Part shown: in pieces, positions 1 through 10,356 of the stretch
How positions within the stretch are numbered: the stretch's first letter is position 1
Layout: each line of letters begins with the position of its first letter
NCBI GenBank assembly: GCA_937983065.1
Contig: CALKAL010000049.1
Span: forward strand, 1-64,000
DNA from: an uncultured Bacillaceae bacterium
GTDB lineage: Bacteria > Bacillota > Bacilli > Bacillales > Alkalibacillaceae
Direction: 5' to 3'
DNA: 64,000 nt
The notes under the pieces: model-generated
Database searches by the model: none
Told to the model about the DNA's origin: nothing
Seen by the model: only the letters and a program-made list of their open reading frames with translations
Translations under genes and position numbers: made by a program

Positions 1-469
1 TAGATGGAATGCTGAAGTGAGACAAAACTATGAAAAAGCGATAGATTTAGCAAAAAGGCAACGGAAAAAGAGAAAGAAATTAGAAAAAAGCAATATGAGT
101 CCAGTGAAAACTAAACCAGAAACAGTCACTCAAACTCCTACTTACGAAACAGAGGATTTACCGAGCATTGATTCGATCATTTATCAATTACAGCAATACA
201 AACAGTTGAATCAACAAAACCAAGTTAACTCAAATAAAGTAGCCGAATTGACAGAAGAAAATAAAAGGTTGAAAGAAGAAAATGAATCTTTAAGACAAGA
301 GCTTGAAAAAATACAAAAGGAATTTCAATCGTTACAAGAAGATTATCAAACATTTATTAACATTATGGACCGTGCTAGAAAGATGGTCGTTTTTGATGAT
401 GATTCACCCTTATCATCTCCAGCATTCAAAATGGAGAAAAACGGAAACTTAACTCAAATTGCAAAATAA
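1..469 (+). CDS. rsfA: RsfA-family prespore-specific regulator, 5' end cut by the window
   Basis: The reading frame is open from base 2 and gives RWNAEV before RQNYEKAI, which matches the end of the Myb/SANT-like DNA-binding domain of RsfA-family proteins; the true start lies outside the window. The visible part has a basic stretch (RQRKKRKK), a linker, a coiled coil (about residues 50-110) and the family's C-terminal signature DRARKMVVFDD. RsfA in Bacillus subtilis tunes sigma-F-dependent gene expression in the forespore, so a similar role is inferred. A strong hairpin follows the stop. It is the only plus-strand gene in the first 13 kb. Confidence 0.8.
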   Translation, partial: RWNAEVRQNYEKAIDLAKRQRKKRKKLEKSNMSPVKTKPETVTQTPTYETEDLPSIDSIIYQLQQYKQLNQQNQVNSNKVAELTEENKRLKEENESLRQELEKIQKEFQSLQEDYQTFINIMDRARKMVVFDDDSPLSSPAFKMEKNGNLTQIAK

Positions 470-475
470 TAATAT

Positions 476-516
476 AGAGCTGTTCAGAAGTTTTATACGA
501 ACTTCTGGACAGCTCT
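476..516 (+). terminator. Terminator of the rsfA-like gene
   Basis: A 17-bp stem with a single G-U pair and a 7-nt loop starts 6 bases after the stop codon and is followed by a T-rich stretch (CTTATTTATG). Confidence 0.8.
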
Positions 517-802
517 TATTTATGTAACTTAATACAACGCTCCATTCGCTTGCTTCATAGACAGGTAGATAATGAACTTAAAAGAATTCACATTGTGTTT
601 GATGAAATCATTAATAAATCTTACAAGCTCCCACTAAGATCATCTTATAAATTAAAGATTACATTTGGCAATCGTCTTTTAAAATCTGTTAAAAACTTTT
701 CTTCATCTTTTAGTGATATTTTCACACTACCGAAAGCACGAATGACCGTCCCCATTTAAATACATGTACGATTCATTTCATCGATTAGTTTCCTTTCAAT
801 GC

Positions 803-843
803 AAAAAAAATGTTAGCTTCCTCCGCTTTGGAAGAGCTAACAT
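803..843 (-). terminator. Terminator at the 3' end of the 6S-like RNA
   Basis: Read on the minus strand, an inverted repeat (ATGTTAGCT with AGCTAACAT) is followed by a run of eight T. There is no minus-strand coding frame upstream of it before aspS, so it most likely ends the non-coding transcript. Confidence 0.8.
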
Positions 844-1063
844 AGTTAAAACGTTATCCGATATGTACAACAATCCCAACAATGCCGTCCATTCATAAAG
901 TTTTGTACCCGCACTAGGCAGGTGGGTGTCCTGTTCTGCATTTTGTAAGTCCACTTAAAGAGGCTTTTACTCCACCCAGAAACGTCAGACTCCCGTATTT
1001 AAAGATGTTCGGTCAAAACAAGTGAGGAACAGACGCACATGTTAGGATTGCTATTGATTTGTT
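844..1063 (-). ncRNA. ssrS: Probable 6S RNA (BsrA/SsrS type)
   Basis: The region downstream of aspS has no credible reading frame but has the layout of a free RNA gene: a promoter-like pair upstream, a terminator downstream, and complementary ends. Minus-strand CAATCCTAAC (1050-1041) pairs with GTTGGGATTG (880-871), giving a closing stem, and inner segments CTGTTC and GAACAG also pair, consistent with a long interrupted hairpin. In B. subtilis the 6S-1 RNA gene (bsrA) lies beside aspS, as I recall it. 6S RNA binds sigma-A RNA polymerase as a promoter mimic. Identification rests on position and pairing, not on an alignment. Confidence 0.55.
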
Positions 1064-1070
1064 CTGTAAT

Positions 1071-1098
1071 TGAATATTAACACATAACTTAACGTCAA
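1071..1098 (-). promoter_or_regulatory. Possible sigma-A promoter of the 6S-like RNA
   Basis: Minus-strand TTGACG (1098-1093), a 16-nt spacer and TATTCA (1076-1071). It would start transcription near 1064, just before the first arm of the closing stem. Confidence 0.4.
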
Positions 1099-1139
1099 TC
1101 AATAAATAGCACGATATTTTTCGAAAGCAATTTTTACCA

Positions 1140-2912
1140 TTATTCAACGGTTTTTTTCGACAATTTCAAATGAAGTTCTTCGAGTTGCTTTTCGCTCACA
1201 TTCGCTGGAGCTTTCGTTAATAGGTCTGAAGCTGAAGCTGTTTTAGGGAAAAGAATCGTTTCCCGTAAATTCGTTTTTCCTGCCAGTAACATGACAATCC
1301 GGTCAAGACCAAGCGCAATTCCTCCGTGGGGTGGGGCGCCGTATTCTAATGCATCGAGTAGAAATCCGAATTGTTCGATTGCTTCTTCTTCTGAAAACCC
1401 TAATGCTTTTAACATTTTTTCTTGAACATCACGATGGTAAATTCTTAATGAACCGCCACCTAATTCAAAGCCGTTTAAAACGACGTCATAGGCTTGGGCC
1501 TTCACGTTTGCTGGATCTTCTTCAATCCGCTCTAAATCCCCTTCTTGGGGCATCGTAAACGGATGATGCGCCGCAAAATATCTTCCTGCCTCTTCGTCAT
1601 ACTCTAATAACGGCCAATCTGTCACCCATAAAAAGTGAAAAGCAGATTCATCAATTAATTTTAGATCTTTTCCTAATTTTAATCGAAGGGCTCCGAGGCT
1701 ATCGGCAACAATAGGTGCATTATCAGCTACGAACAATAATAAGTCATTATTTTCACCGTTCAGAGTTTGTTTAATCCCTTCAATTTCCTCTTCAGATAAA
1801 AACTTAGCAATTGGTCCTTTTAGCCCATCCTCTTCAACCTTAAGCCATGCTAAGCCTTTTGCGCCATAAACGGATACGTATTCACCTAATTGATCGATAT
1901 CTTTTCGTGAAAACTGATCAGCATTATTTTTAACATTAATCGCGCTCACTTTGCCGCCTTTTTCTACAGCTTGTTTAAATACTTTAAACTCACTATTTTT
2001 GACGACTTCACTTATGTTGACTAATTCCATGTCAAAACGGGTATCCGGTTTGTCGGAGCCGTATCTTTCCATCGCATCATCGTAAGTCATACGTGGAAAT
2101 GGTGTCGGTATTTCAATTCCTTTCACTTCTTCAACGATAAACTTTAACATATTTTCAGTGAGAGCCATAATGTCTTCTTGATCCATAAAAGACGTTTCAA
2201 TATCGACTTGCGTAAATTCAGGCTGACGGTCCGCACGTAAATCTTCATCTCGAAAACAGCGGGTTATTTGATAATATTTCTCAAACCCAGCTACCATCAA
2301 TAGCTGTTTGAATAGCTGTGGCGACTGAGGTAAAGCATAAAACTCTCCTGGGTGAACACGACTAGGGACTAAATAATCCCTTGCGCCTTCAGGAGTACTC
2401 TTCGTCAGCATCGGCGTTTCCATTTCTAAAAAGCCTTGGTCGTTTAAAAATTGCCGAAAAGCTTGAACCGTTTTATGTCTTAGGAGCATCGTCTCTTGCA
2501 TTGGCTGACGACGTAAATCTAAATAGCGATATTTTAAACGAACTTCCTCACTCGCATCCGTTTCGTTTTCAATTTGAATTGGGAGTGATTTAGCTGTATT
2601 AATAATCTTTACAGCGTTGGCAATGACTTCAATTTCACCGGTTGCCATTTTTTCATTAATCGTATGCTCGTCACGTTTTTTAACAACACCTTGAACTTCA
2701 ATCACGAATTCATTTCTAATTTTTTCAGCGACTTGTAAAGCTTCTTTATTTATTTCTGGATTAAAAACGACTTGAACAATACCTGAGCGGTCACGTAAAT
2801 CAATAAAAATTAACCCGCCTAAATCCCGTCTTTTTTGAACCCAACCTTTAAGTAGTACGGTATGTTCAACGGTATCTGTTGAAATTAATCCACAATGGGT
2901 TCGTTTGTTCAT
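1140..2912 (-). CDS. aspS: Aspartyl-tRNA synthetase (bacterial type)
   Basis: This 590-residue class II synthetase charges tRNA-Asp. The N-terminal OB-fold anticodon-binding domain occupies about residues 1-110 ([19 protein letters not shown]), followed by the class II core with motif 2 ([18 protein letters not shown]), a bacterial GAD insertion around 290-400, and motif 3 near the C terminus ([13 protein letters not shown]). Length and architecture match full-length bacterial AspRS. The start overlaps the hisS stop by 4 bases, so the two genes are translationally coupled and share the T-box leader upstream of hisS. Confidence 0.98.
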   Translation of the reverse strand: MNKRTHCGLISTDTVEHTVLLKGWVQKRRDLGGLIFIDLRDRSGIVQVVFNPEINKEALQVAEKIRNEFVIEVQGVVKKRDEHTINEKMATGEIEVIANAVKIINTAKSLPIQIENETDASEEVRLKYRYLDLRRQPMQETMLLRHKTVQAFRQFLNDQGFLEMETPMLTKSTPEGARDYLVPSRVHPGEFYALPQSPQLFKQLLMVAGFEKYYQITRCFRDEDLRADRQPEFTQVDIETSFMDQEDIMALTENMLKFIVEEVKGIEIPTPFPRMTYDDAMERYGSDKPDTRFDMELVNISEVVKNSEFKVFKQAVEKGGKVSAINVKNNADQFSRKDIDQLGEYVSVYGAKGLAWLKVEEDGLKGPIAKFLSEEEIEGIKQTLNGENNDLLLFVADNAPIVADSLGALRLKLGKDLKLIDESAFHFLWVTDWPLLEYDEEAGRYFAAHHPFTMPQEGDLERIEEDPANVKAQAYDVVLNGFELGGGSLRIYHRDVQEKMLKALGFSEEEAIEQFGFLLDALEYGAPPHGGIALGLDRIVMLLAGKTNLRETILFPKTASASDLLTKAPANVSEKQLEELHLKLSKKTVE

Positions 2913-4192
2913 TGTACTTCCTCCTTCAGTTGTGCTTGAATGTACTTAACCACTTGATCTAATTGAACAGTCAATTCATTCCCTGTTTTTAAATTTTTAA
3001 TGTTAACCGTACCATTTTCTAGTTCATTTTCACCAATAATAATCGCAAAAGTTGCATTTATTCGTTCAGCTTGTTTAAATTGACCTTTTAATTTTCTGTT
3101 TAAATAATCCTGGTCAGCTCGGATTCCTTCTTGTCTTAACTCATAAATTAACTTTGAAGCAAATGTTTTTGTCTTTTCCCCAATTGTGATGATAAAACAA
3201 TCAACAGAATTATCAGTTTGCAGTTCAATTCCTTCTGCTTCTAAAGCCATAAGTAAACGTTCAACGCCAAAAGCAAATCCGATCCCTGATATTTCAGGTC
3301 CGCCTAAATCTTGAACTAATCCGTTATAACGTCCGCCACCAGTTAATGTCGTAATCGAGCCGAATCCTTCTGCTTCACTCATAATCTCAAAGGCTGTATG
3401 TGTGTAATAATCTAAACCTCTTACTAATTTATCATCGACCGTATAGTCAATTCCCATCTCGTCTAAATGAGCCTTGACGTCTTCAAAATATTGAGTTGAT
3501 TCTTCGTTTAAATAATCTAAAATTGAAGGAGCTGTTTTCATCGCTTCATGATTTTGGTCAACTTTACAATCTAATAACCGTAATGGGTTTTTTTCTAATC
3601 GTTCTTTACAATCATTACAGAGCTCTTCCTTTACCGGTTCAAAATGATTAATTAAAGCTTCCCTATGATTTAACCGACTCTCTTTATCACCGATGCTGTT
3701 AATGACTAATTTTAAAGACTTTAAACCGAGTTGGATATAACATTGCATCGCGAAGGCAATAACTTCTGCATCAACAGCTGGATCTTCACTGCCAATTGCT
3801 TCAATACCGAATTGATGGAATTGGCGCATTCTTCCTTGCTGGGGACGTTCGTAGCGAAACATCGGCCCCATATAATACAATTTAGACGGTTGATTCGTCT
3901 GTCCGTGTAATTTATGTTGAACGTACGATCGCACAACGGGGGCTGTACCTTCAGGGCGTAATGTTAAGCTACGTCCCGAACGATCTTCAAATGTATACAT
4001 TTCCTTTTGGACGATATCTGTTGTCTCTCCTACCCCTCTTTGAAATAATTCAGTGCTTTCAAACATCGGTGTTCGAATTTCTTTATAATTATAAAGGGTT
4101 GCAAGATGTTTAAGTTTATCCTCGACAACATGCCATTTATGGGTCATTTCTGGCAATAAATCTTCTGTCCCCCTTGGAGATTGAATATTCAT
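2909..4192 (-). CDS. hisS: Histidyl-tRNA synthetase
   Basis: A 427-residue class II synthetase that charges tRNA-His. The core shows motif 2 ([19 protein letters not shown]) and the histidine-specific signatures [14 protein letters not shown] and GGGRYNGL, then the C-terminal anticodon-binding domain from about residue 330. A good ribosome site (AAGGAGGAATT) precedes the ATG. It is first in the hisS-aspS operon and lies about 40 bases past the terminator of the T-box leader, so its expression should rise when charged tRNA falls. Confidence 0.98.
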   Translation of the reverse strand: MNIQSPRGTEDLLPEMTHKWHVVEDKLKHLATLYNYKEIRTPMFESTELFQRGVGETTDIVQKEMYTFEDRSGRSLTLRPEGTAPVVRSYVQHKLHGQTNQPSKLYYMGPMFRYERPQQGRMRQFHQFGIEAIGSEDPAVDAEVIAFAMQCYIQLGLKSLKLVINSIGDKESRLNHREALINHFEPVKEELCNDCKERLEKNPLRLLDCKVDQNHEAMKTAPSILDYLNEESTQYFEDVKAHLDEMGIDYTVDDKLVRGLDYYTHTAFEIMSEAEGFGSITTLTGGGRYNGLVQDLGGPEISGIGFAFGVERLLMALEAEGIELQTDNSVDCFIITIGEKTKTFASKLIYELRQEGIRADQDYLNRKLKGQFKQAERINATFAIIIGENELENGTVNIKNLKTGNELTVQLDQVVKYIQAQLKEEVQ

Positions 4193-4230
4193 TTTTAATT
4201 CCTCCTTAAATTAAATGTTTTAAAAATAAA

Positions 4231-4489
4231 TAAAACGCCCCTATCAAATTAATGATAGGGACGAGATTTCCCGTGTTGCCACCCTGATTAAAACGACATA
4301 ATCGTTTTCACTTCATTCGATAACGCTCGATTAGCGACCAGCACCTACTTAACTTTCAGTGTGGTACCTCCAGAATGTCTTTCATAAAGTCGACGTATAG
4401 AATTACTTTCAGCTACTGTAATTCCTCTCTGTTTACACGAACCTTTACTACTCTTTCTTTCATTGGTATTCATTATTCTGTTATGATTT
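4231..4489 (-). promoter_or_regulatory. T-box riboswitch of hisS-aspS with GACAU specifier
   Basis: The minus strand carries the T-box sequence AGGGTGGCAACACGGG (4285-4270), the partner strand of the antiterminator. It is followed by a terminator hairpin, CCCTATC with GATAGGG (4260-4239), and a T-rich tail. Stem I is recognisable: GAATTAC/GTAATTC apical hairpin, the AGAGAG bulge region, then GAA-A-GAC-AT in the specifier loop (4379-4375). GAC is an Asp codon and the overlapping CAT a His codon, fitting control of both downstream genes. Uncharged tRNA would stabilise the antiterminator. Confidence 0.93.
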
Positions 4490-4495
4490 CAAATT

Positions 4496-4524
4496 ATCAT
4501 ATAACTTTTTTTTGAATCTGTCAA
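4496..4524 (-). promoter_or_regulatory. Sigma-A promoter of hisS-aspS
   Basis: A perfect TTGACA (4524-4519), 17-nt spacer and TATGAT (4501-4496) on the minus strand, placed between the dtd stop and the T-box leader. Confidence 0.85.
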
Positions 4525-4529
4525 TTCAT

Positions 4530-4973
4530 TTATGCTTTTGAATCAATAATTAATGTAACTGGCCCGTCATTCGTTAAAGACACTTTCATATGTTCACCAA
4601 AAACTCCTGTTTCAACTCCAATTCCAAACTCTCTTACCTTTTCATTAAACTGTTCATACAAAACGTTCGCCATTTCAGGTTTAGCAGCTTGCATAAAATT
4701 CGGGCGTCTTCCTTTTCGACTATCCCCGTACAATGTGAACTGAGAAATCGATAATAGTTTGCCGCCAACATCTATTAAAGATAAGTTCATTTTACCTTCG
4801 TCATCTTCAAATATTCTTAAATTCACAATTTTTTCCGCTAAATAGTTCACATCTTTTTCGTCATCATCATGGGTAACACCGAGTAACACGACTAAACCGT
4901 GACCAATTTCTCCTGAGGTTTGTCCATTAACTTGAACGGAGCCTTCTGTTACCCGTTGTATCACTGCGCGCAT
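4530..4973 (-). CDS. dtd: D-aminoacyl-tRNA deacylase
   Basis: A 147-residue cytoplasmic enzyme that hydrolyses D-amino acids (and glycine from tRNA-Ala) off mischarged tRNAs. Both family motifs are present: SQFTLYGD in the middle and the C-terminal [10 protein letters not shown], which holds the cis Gly-Pro that gives chiral selectivity. Length equals the family norm. An AAGGAGAATG ribosome site precedes the ATG, 12 bases after rel, so the pair is probably one operon, as in other Bacillales. Confidence 0.96.
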   Translation of the reverse strand: MRAVIQRVTEGSVQVNGQTSGEIGHGLVVLLGVTHDDDEKDVNYLAEKIVNLRIFEDDEGKMNLSLIDVGGKLLSISQFTLYGDSRKGRRPNFMQAAKPEMANVLYEQFNEKVREFGIGVETGVFGEHMKVSLTNDGPVTLIIDSKA

Positions 4974-4985
4974 AAGTCATTCTCC

Positions 4986-7178
4986 TTAATGTATCGTTCT
5001 TTGGACAGCAAAAACGTCCTTAACTTGTTTAACTCGGTCGACAATTCGTTGCAAATGATCGACGTTATGAATCAGAATAGTAATGTTTACGGTAGCTATT
5101 TTGTTACGACTCGTTTTACCTGTGACGGCGGTAATATGCGTGTTCGTATCATTTATTTTTTGTAAAATATCATTTAATAAACCGTTGCGATCAAAGCCAG
5201 AAATTTCTAAGTCAACACTGTAGCTTTTATGTTCTTCATAATGAACATCCCACTCAACATCAATTAATCGGTCCTCTTCACCAGCGCTTACGTTTGGACA
5301 ATCAGTGCGATGGACGGAAACACCACGACCTCGTGTAATAAAGCCAACAATGTCATCGCCAGGTATTGGATTACAGCATTTAGATAATCGAACTAATAAA
5401 TTATCTACACCTTTAACGGTTACCCCAGGACCTGATGTTCTTCTTTTTTGGCTCGGTAAATCTTGTTGAACACCTTTCAGTGCTTCTTCTAAATTATTTT
5501 TCTTCTCCTCAATTCGAACTTTTTCTGTCAACCGGTTAGCTACTTGTTGTGCTGTTATGCCTTGGTAGCCAACTGCGGCGTATAAATCATCTTCATTTTT
5601 AAAAGAAAAGCGATCTAAGGCAATTTGAATATTTTCTTCTGTCAATATATCTTTTGGGATAAGGCCTAAATTTTTAATCTCTTTTTCTACTTGTTCTTTA
5701 CCCCGTTGAACATTTTCATCTCTTCGTTGTTTCTTAAAAAACTGTTTAATTTTATTTTTCGCTTGCGACGTTTGTGTTATTTTTAACCAATCTTCTGAAG
5801 GTCCATAAGAATGCTTCGACGTCATAATCTCTATAATATCGCCTGTTTTTAATTTATAATCGAGGGGCTCAATTTTTCCGTTAATTTTTGCTCCAACAGT
5901 ACGGTTACCGACCTCCGTATGAATCCGATAAGCGAAATCTAATGGGACTGAACCACTCGGCAACTCAATGACGTCTCCTTTTGGGGTAAACACATAAACC
6001 ATATCTGAGAAGAAATCAATTTTTAACGTTTCCATAAATTCTTCAGCATCGGTCGCTTCGTTTTGCCATTCTAAAATCTCTCTAAACCAAGCGAGCTGCC
6101 GTGACATATCTTCTTGATTTTTATCATGTTTGCCTTCTTTATAAGCCCAATGCGCAGCAATTCCGTACTCAGCAATATCATGCATTTCCTGTGTACGAAT
6201 TTGCACTTCTAATGGTTCGCCTTGTGGGCCAATAACTGTCGTATGGAGTGACTGATAAAGGTTCGGTTTAGGCATCGCGATATAATCTTTGAATCGGCCA
6301 GGCATCGGCTTCCAGCACGTATGAATAATCCCTAAAACCGCATAACATTCTTTAATACTTTTAACAATCACCCGAACGGCTAATAAGTCGTAAATTTCAT
6401 TAAAATCCTTCTTTTGATGAACCATTTTCCGATAAATACTATAAATATGTTTTGGACGCCCAGAAATATCTGCGACCATATCGACTTCTTTTAATTGATT
6501 TTGAATTTCGTCAATCGCCTGCTCTATAAACTGTTCCCGATTTTCCCGTTTCTGTCTCATTAACTGGGCAATCCGATAATATTGCTGAGGTTTTAAATAT
6601 CGTAAGGCTGTATCTTCTAGTTCCCATTTGATTGTTGAAATCCCTAAACGATGAGCTAATGGGGCGAAAATTTCTAACGTTTCATTAGCTGTTCGACGCT
6701 GCTTCTCTTCAGGCATAAAAGCTAACGTACGCATATTGTGAAGGCGATCAGCTAATTTAATTAAAATGACGCGAATATCCTTTGCCATTGCAACGAACAT
6801 TTTTCGATGGTTTTCTGCCTGTTGCTTTTCTATAGATTTATATTTAATTTTTCCTAATTTAGTCACACCGTCAACGAGCATCGCAATTTCTTCACTGAAA
6901 TGATGCATTAAATCGTCATAGGTCACATCTGTATCCTCTAACACATCGTGAAGAAACCCACTGGCAATTGTTGCAGGGTCCATTTCTAATTCAATTAAAA
7001 TGCTCGCTACTTGAACAGGATGCGTAATATATTCTTCACCTGATTTTCTAATTTGACCTTTATGGGCATCTTTAGCAAATTGATAGGCCCTTTTTAATAA
7101 GGCAACATGTTGGTCATTTAAGTAACGACTCGCATCTTTTAAAACTTCTTCGATTGTTTTTGACTTGTTTTTCGCCAT
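4986..7178 (-). CDS. relA: Bifunctional (p)ppGpp synthetase/hydrolase Rel
   Basis: About 730 residues. It makes and degrades (p)ppGpp in the stringent response. Order of domains: HD hydrolase (ITHPVQVASIL, then FLHDVLEDT with the HD pair), synthetase (YQSLHTTVIGPQGEPLEVQI), TGS (VYVFTPKGDVIELP), a conserved Cys-containing segment (LSKCCNPIPGDDIVG) and a C-terminal ACT domain. Because the hydrolase motif is intact it should be bifunctional. The open frame extends to a GTG at 7187, but that codon overlaps the ribosome site AAGGTG; the ATG at 7178 is better spaced. Confidence 0.97.
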   Translation of the reverse strand: MAKNKSKTIEEVLKDASRYLNDQHVALLKRAYQFAKDAHKGQIRKSGEEYITHPVQVASILIELEMDPATIASGFLHDVLEDTDVTYDDLMHHFSEEIAMLVDGVTKLGKIKYKSIEKQQAENHRKMFVAMAKDIRVILIKLADRLHNMRTLAFMPEEKQRRTANETLEIFAPLAHRLGISTIKWELEDTALRYLKPQQYYRIAQLMRQKRENREQFIEQAIDEIQNQLKEVDMVADISGRPKHIYSIYRKMVHQKKDFNEIYDLLAVRVIVKSIKECYAVLGIIHTCWKPMPGRFKDYIAMPKPNLYQSLHTTVIGPQGEPLEVQIRTQEMHDIAEYGIAAHWAYKEGKHDKNQEDMSRQLAWFREILEWQNEATDAEEFMETLKIDFFSDMVYVFTPKGDVIELPSGSVPLDFAYRIHTEVGNRTVGAKINGKIEPLDYKLKTGDIIEIMTSKHSYGPSEDWLKITQTSQAKNKIKQFFKKQRRDENVQRGKEQVEKEIKNLGLIPKDILTEENIQIALDRFSFKNEDDLYAAVGYQGITAQQVANRLTEKVRIEEKKNNLEEALKGVQQDLPSQKRRTSGPGVTVKGVDNLLVRLSKCCNPIPGDDIVGFITRGRGVSVHRTDCPNVSAGEEDRLIDVEWDVHYEEHKSYSVDLEISGFDRNGLLNDILQKINDTNTHITAVTGKTSRNKIATVNITILIHNVDHLQRIVDRVKQVKDVFAVQRTIH

Positions 7179-7269
7179 TATGATCACCTTAAAAAGATAC
7201 TTTCTGTCATGTACATATATATGTAAAACGGGTTATAACCATTCAATGACAATAGTATGTATTAGATTA

Positions 7270-7297
7270 ATTATAACAATTTTCGACTTTATGACAA
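7270..7297 (-). promoter_or_regulatory. Probable sigma-A promoter of rel
   Basis: TTGTCA (7297-7292), 16-nt spacer and a perfect TATAAT (7275-7270) on the minus strand. The -35 box lies within the 3' side of the apt terminator hairpin. Confidence 0.6.
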
Positions 7298-7332
7298 TAT
7301 AGCTGACTCAAAAGAAGAGTCAGCTATATTGT
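7294..7332 (-). terminator. Terminator after apt
   Basis: A 16-bp perfect stem (ACAATATAGCTGACTC and its complement) with a 7-nt loop, 28 bases after the apt stop codon. Confidence 0.8.
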
Positions 7333-7359
7333 CTAATCACCATTTATTTCATTTATTTT

Positions 7360-7872
7360 TTAAAATTCCATTAAAGTAAATACGTCATAGCCTTTTAATT
7401 TATCTTTCCCATTCAAGTAAGTTAGTTCAATAAGGAATGCACAACCTACTACAATTCCACCAAGCTGCTCGACTAACTTAATCGTCGCTTCAATTGTCCC
7501 GCCAGTAGCTAATAAATCGTCTGTAACTAGCACTCTTTGACCAGGTTTTATCGCATCTTTATGAATTGTAAGGATATCTTTTCCATACTCAAGACCATAG
7601 TCAACCTTTATAACTTCCCGTGGTAATTTACCTTCTTTTCGAACGGGAGCAAAGCCGATTTCTAAGGCGTAGGATACTGGACAACCGACGATAAATCCTC
7701 GCGCTTCAGGTCCGACGATAATATCGACTTCCTTCTCTTTAGCAAAGTCAACTATTTCATCAATGGCAGATTTAAATGCTTTTCCATTGTCCATTAACGT
7801 CGTAATATCCTTAAATGTAATCCCTTCATGTGGCCAATCTTCGACTATCGTTACATATTTCTTATAATCCAT
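7360..7872 (-). CDS. apt: Adenine phosphoribosyltransferase
   Basis: This 170-residue enzyme converts adenine and PRPP to AMP in purine salvage. The PRPP-binding loop [13 protein letters not shown] is intact, as are the N-terminal [12 protein letters not shown] segment and GPEARGF. The length matches bacterial Apt. Its start overlaps the end of recJ by 11 bases, and the recJ-apt-rel order is the usual one in Bacillales; apt ends at its own terminator, so rel is probably transcribed separately. Confidence 0.97.
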   Translation of the reverse strand: MDYKKYVTIVEDWPHEGITFKDITTLMDNGKAFKSAIDEIVDFAKEKEVDIIVGPEARGFIVGCPVSYALEIGFAPVRKEGKLPREVIKVDYGLEYGKDILTIHKDAIKPGQRVLVTDDLLATGGTIEATIKLVEQLGGIVVGCAFLIELTYLNGKDKLKGYDVFTLMEF

Positions 7873-10183
7873 GGACTACTTCCCCTTTCAGCTTTGGCAC
7901 ATCGATATGGGTCAACATCCATTCTTTTAATTGCCCATAACTTGAGTAGTATAACGTCTTTTCAACTTGTACAGCATTCATCTTTTGTTTGTACGTTTTT
8001 GATGTCGATAATGACTGCTGTTTCACATTTTTTTGAAAAACAATTTGACCATTTTTAATTGTAACAAACTTTAAATCTAAAAACACGTTTAGCATAAAAT
8101 TTAATTGATCAATTGTCCATCTTTTCGCATCTGCTAGCATTTTCTTATCTCTTTCATTTATGATCTTATGCTTTGCTAACGTTTTATAAAGGTTGATAAA
8201 TTCATCTCTCGTTGGCAATTTATCAAAATAATGATCATCTTCCGTTTGAAAGCAGACATATATGCTATTAAATCGTTTCATCGACAATAAATTAGATAAA
8301 TCCTCTAGTTGATTAGGTAAATCAAATAAGACGAGATGATGATAGTCTTCTAAAATATTTGCAGTCACATCACTAAAGTTAATGACAGGTATTTGCCATT
8401 CACTAAAGTCATTTTGTCCATTAAAACCGACGATGATTGTTTGCTCTTTAACGATTAAGTCTTTTAAATGTTGCTTATTTTTAACGCCACGATAGTCAAA
8501 AATTTGTACTTCATCAGAGGATAAATCCTTTAAAATCATCTGTACTTTTTTTCTTCCATTCCACTCATTAATTTCAATTTCTCCAACTAGATGAGCGTTT
8601 GATCTTAAGGCAAGCTGTTTTGCAATGTCACCAAAATGAAAACCAACAATATCAAATTGAACATCCTCTTTTAGTCCGACCATTTTAATGTGATTCTTTT
8701 TCGCACCGATTTGTCGGATTTCTTGAATCGTTACATCACTCAATTTAAAAATGGGTTTCGGATTTCCCATTCCAAATGGGGCAAGTAGATTAATTTGCTC
8801 TGGTAAATTCAAATCTAAATCTAATATATCTAAATCTAATTCCACTTCAATTTTCGGTACAAAATCTTCTTCAGTTAATGTTTCTTTCGCTCGTTTGTTA
8901 AAAGCATCTCTTAATTCGGTTATGCTATGACTACTAACCGTCATCCCACAGGCTTGCTCATGTCCGCCAAATTGTAAAAATAAATCCTTTAATGCCATCC
9001 CGTGTTTAAATAAATCAAAACTAGGAATACTTCGTCCACTTCCTTTTGCTTCTTTTGTTTCAGAATTAATTGAAAGCATGAATGTTGGTCGATTGTATTT
9101 ATTAACAATTCGGGAGGCAACAATTCCTAATACGCCAGGGTGCCAATTTTCTTTAGCTAAGACGAAAAAGGAATCACCTTTATAATATGCTTCGATTTCT
9201 TTAAATGCTTCCTCAGCAATTGTAGTGACTAGATTTTGCCTTTCTTCATTTAAGCGTTCGATTTCTTCGGCATAACTAAAAGCAATTTCTTCATCATTTT
9301 CTAATAATAAATCAACAGCAAGAGATGCATCTTGAAGTCTACCTACTGCATTTAGCCTCGGACCAAATACGAAGCCAATTGTCTCTTCTGTTACATAATC
9401 AGCCTTTGCTATTTGTTTAATGGCCGTTATCCCTTTAGATTGCGATTGATTCAATTGTTCGATTCCTTTTTTTACGAGAATACGATTTTCATCAACTAAC
9501 GGAACTAAATCGGCCACTGTTCCAATCGCGACGAGTTCGAGAAGTTCTTCTTTAATATCACCTAATAATGCTTGGGCGAGCTTGAAGGCAACTCCGACAC
9601 CTGCCAGCTGTTTAAAGGGGTATGCATCAGCTAACAACGGGTGAATGATTGCATAAGCATCTGGGATTTGTTCTTGAACCTCATGATGGTCTGTAATAAT
9701 TAAATCAACTTGTCGTTCTTTTAAAAGCTGAGCTTCTTTAATACCTGAAATGCCATTATCAACGGTAATAATTAAACTAAAATCATTATCACAAGCTTGT
9801 AAAAATGTCTCTTCATTCGGACCGTAACCCTCTTCTAATCGATGGGGAATGTAAAAATAAACATTTGCGTTTAATTGAGTTAATACATTCATTAAAAGTG
9901 CCGTTGAAGTGACACCATCCGCATCATAATCACCGTAAATTAATATTTTTTCATTATGTTTAATCGCTTCTTTAATTCTATGTACCGCCTTTTCCATGTC
10001 TGGGAATAAAAAAGGATCATGCAAATCATCTAGTGTTGGATATAAAAATTGCTTTGCTTCTTCTGTCGTATTTATCCCTCTTTTATGGAGCATACGTTTA
10101 ATTGTGCTCGAAATAGGCAAATCAATTGTTTCATTCTGCTCATCATTCTGTTCAACTAACCATTTATGTTTGCTTTTTAACAT
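7862..10183 (-). CDS. recJ: Single-stranded-DNA-specific 5'-3' exonuclease RecJ
   Basis: A 773-residue DHH-family nuclease acting in recombination and repair. The DHH core shows [13 protein letters not shown] (metal-binding Asp residues), ITVDNG and TDHHE; the DHHA1 domain has [11 protein letters not shown] at about 400. A long C-terminal extension (from about 560) corresponds to the RecJ C-terminal domain seen in Firmicutes, explaining the length beyond the roughly 570 residues of E. coli RecJ. The neighbouring secDF gene also matches the B. subtilis order. Confidence 0.96.
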   Translation of the reverse strand: MLKSKHKWLVEQNDEQNETIDLPISSTIKRMLHKRGINTTEEAKQFLYPTLDDLHDPFLFPDMEKAVHRIKEAIKHNEKILIYGDYDADGVTSTALLMNVLTQLNANVYFYIPHRLEEGYGPNEETFLQACDNDFSLIITVDNGISGIKEAQLLKERQVDLIITDHHEVQEQIPDAYAIIHPLLADAYPFKQLAGVGVAFKLAQALLGDIKEELLELVAIGTVADLVPLVDENRILVKKGIEQLNQSQSKGITAIKQIAKADYVTEETIGFVFGPRLNAVGRLQDASLAVDLLLENDEEIAFSYAEEIERLNEERQNLVTTIAEEAFKEIEAYYKGDSFFVLAKENWHPGVLGIVASRIVNKYNRPTFMLSINSETKEAKGSGRSIPSFDLFKHGMALKDLFLQFGGHEQACGMTVSSHSITELRDAFNKRAKETLTEEDFVPKIEVELDLDILDLDLNLPEQINLLAPFGMGNPKPIFKLSDVTIQEIRQIGAKKNHIKMVGLKEDVQFDIVGFHFGDIAKQLALRSNAHLVGEIEINEWNGRKKVQMILKDLSSDEVQIFDYRGVKNKQHLKDLIVKEQTIIVGFNGQNDFSEWQIPVINFSDVTANILEDYHHLVLFDLPNQLEDLSNLLSMKRFNSIYVCFQTEDDHYFDKLPTRDEFINLYKTLAKHKIINERDKKMLADAKRWTIDQLNFMLNVFLDLKFVTIKNGQIVFQKNVKQQSLSTSKTYKQKMNAVQVEKTLYYSSYGQLKEWMLTHIDVPKLKGEVVHGL

Positions 10184-10277
10184 GATTTCACTCCTGACGA
10201 ACCCATTATACTAGAAATAGAGGAATATTGATGTTTCTAACTATAATAATTAACGAGATTTTTTAAAAAACACATGT

Positions 10278-10320
10278 AAACGACCCTAAAAATGATTTGC
10301 ATTTATTTTTAGGGTCGTTT
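10278..10320 (-). terminator. Terminator after secDF
   Basis: Inverted repeat AAACGACCCTAAAAA / TTTTTAGGGTCGTTT, 37 bases after the secDF stop. Confidence 0.75.
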
Positions 10321-10356
10321 TATTTAAAGCTTATACACGTAAAAAATTGCGCAATA

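Noticed and set aside
550..759. 69-codon open frame on the plus strand, and a 36-codon frame on the minus strand (about 648-758)
   Set aside because: Neither has a ribosome site at useful distance or a recognisable motif; the region is low-complexity AT-rich sequence between two terminators.
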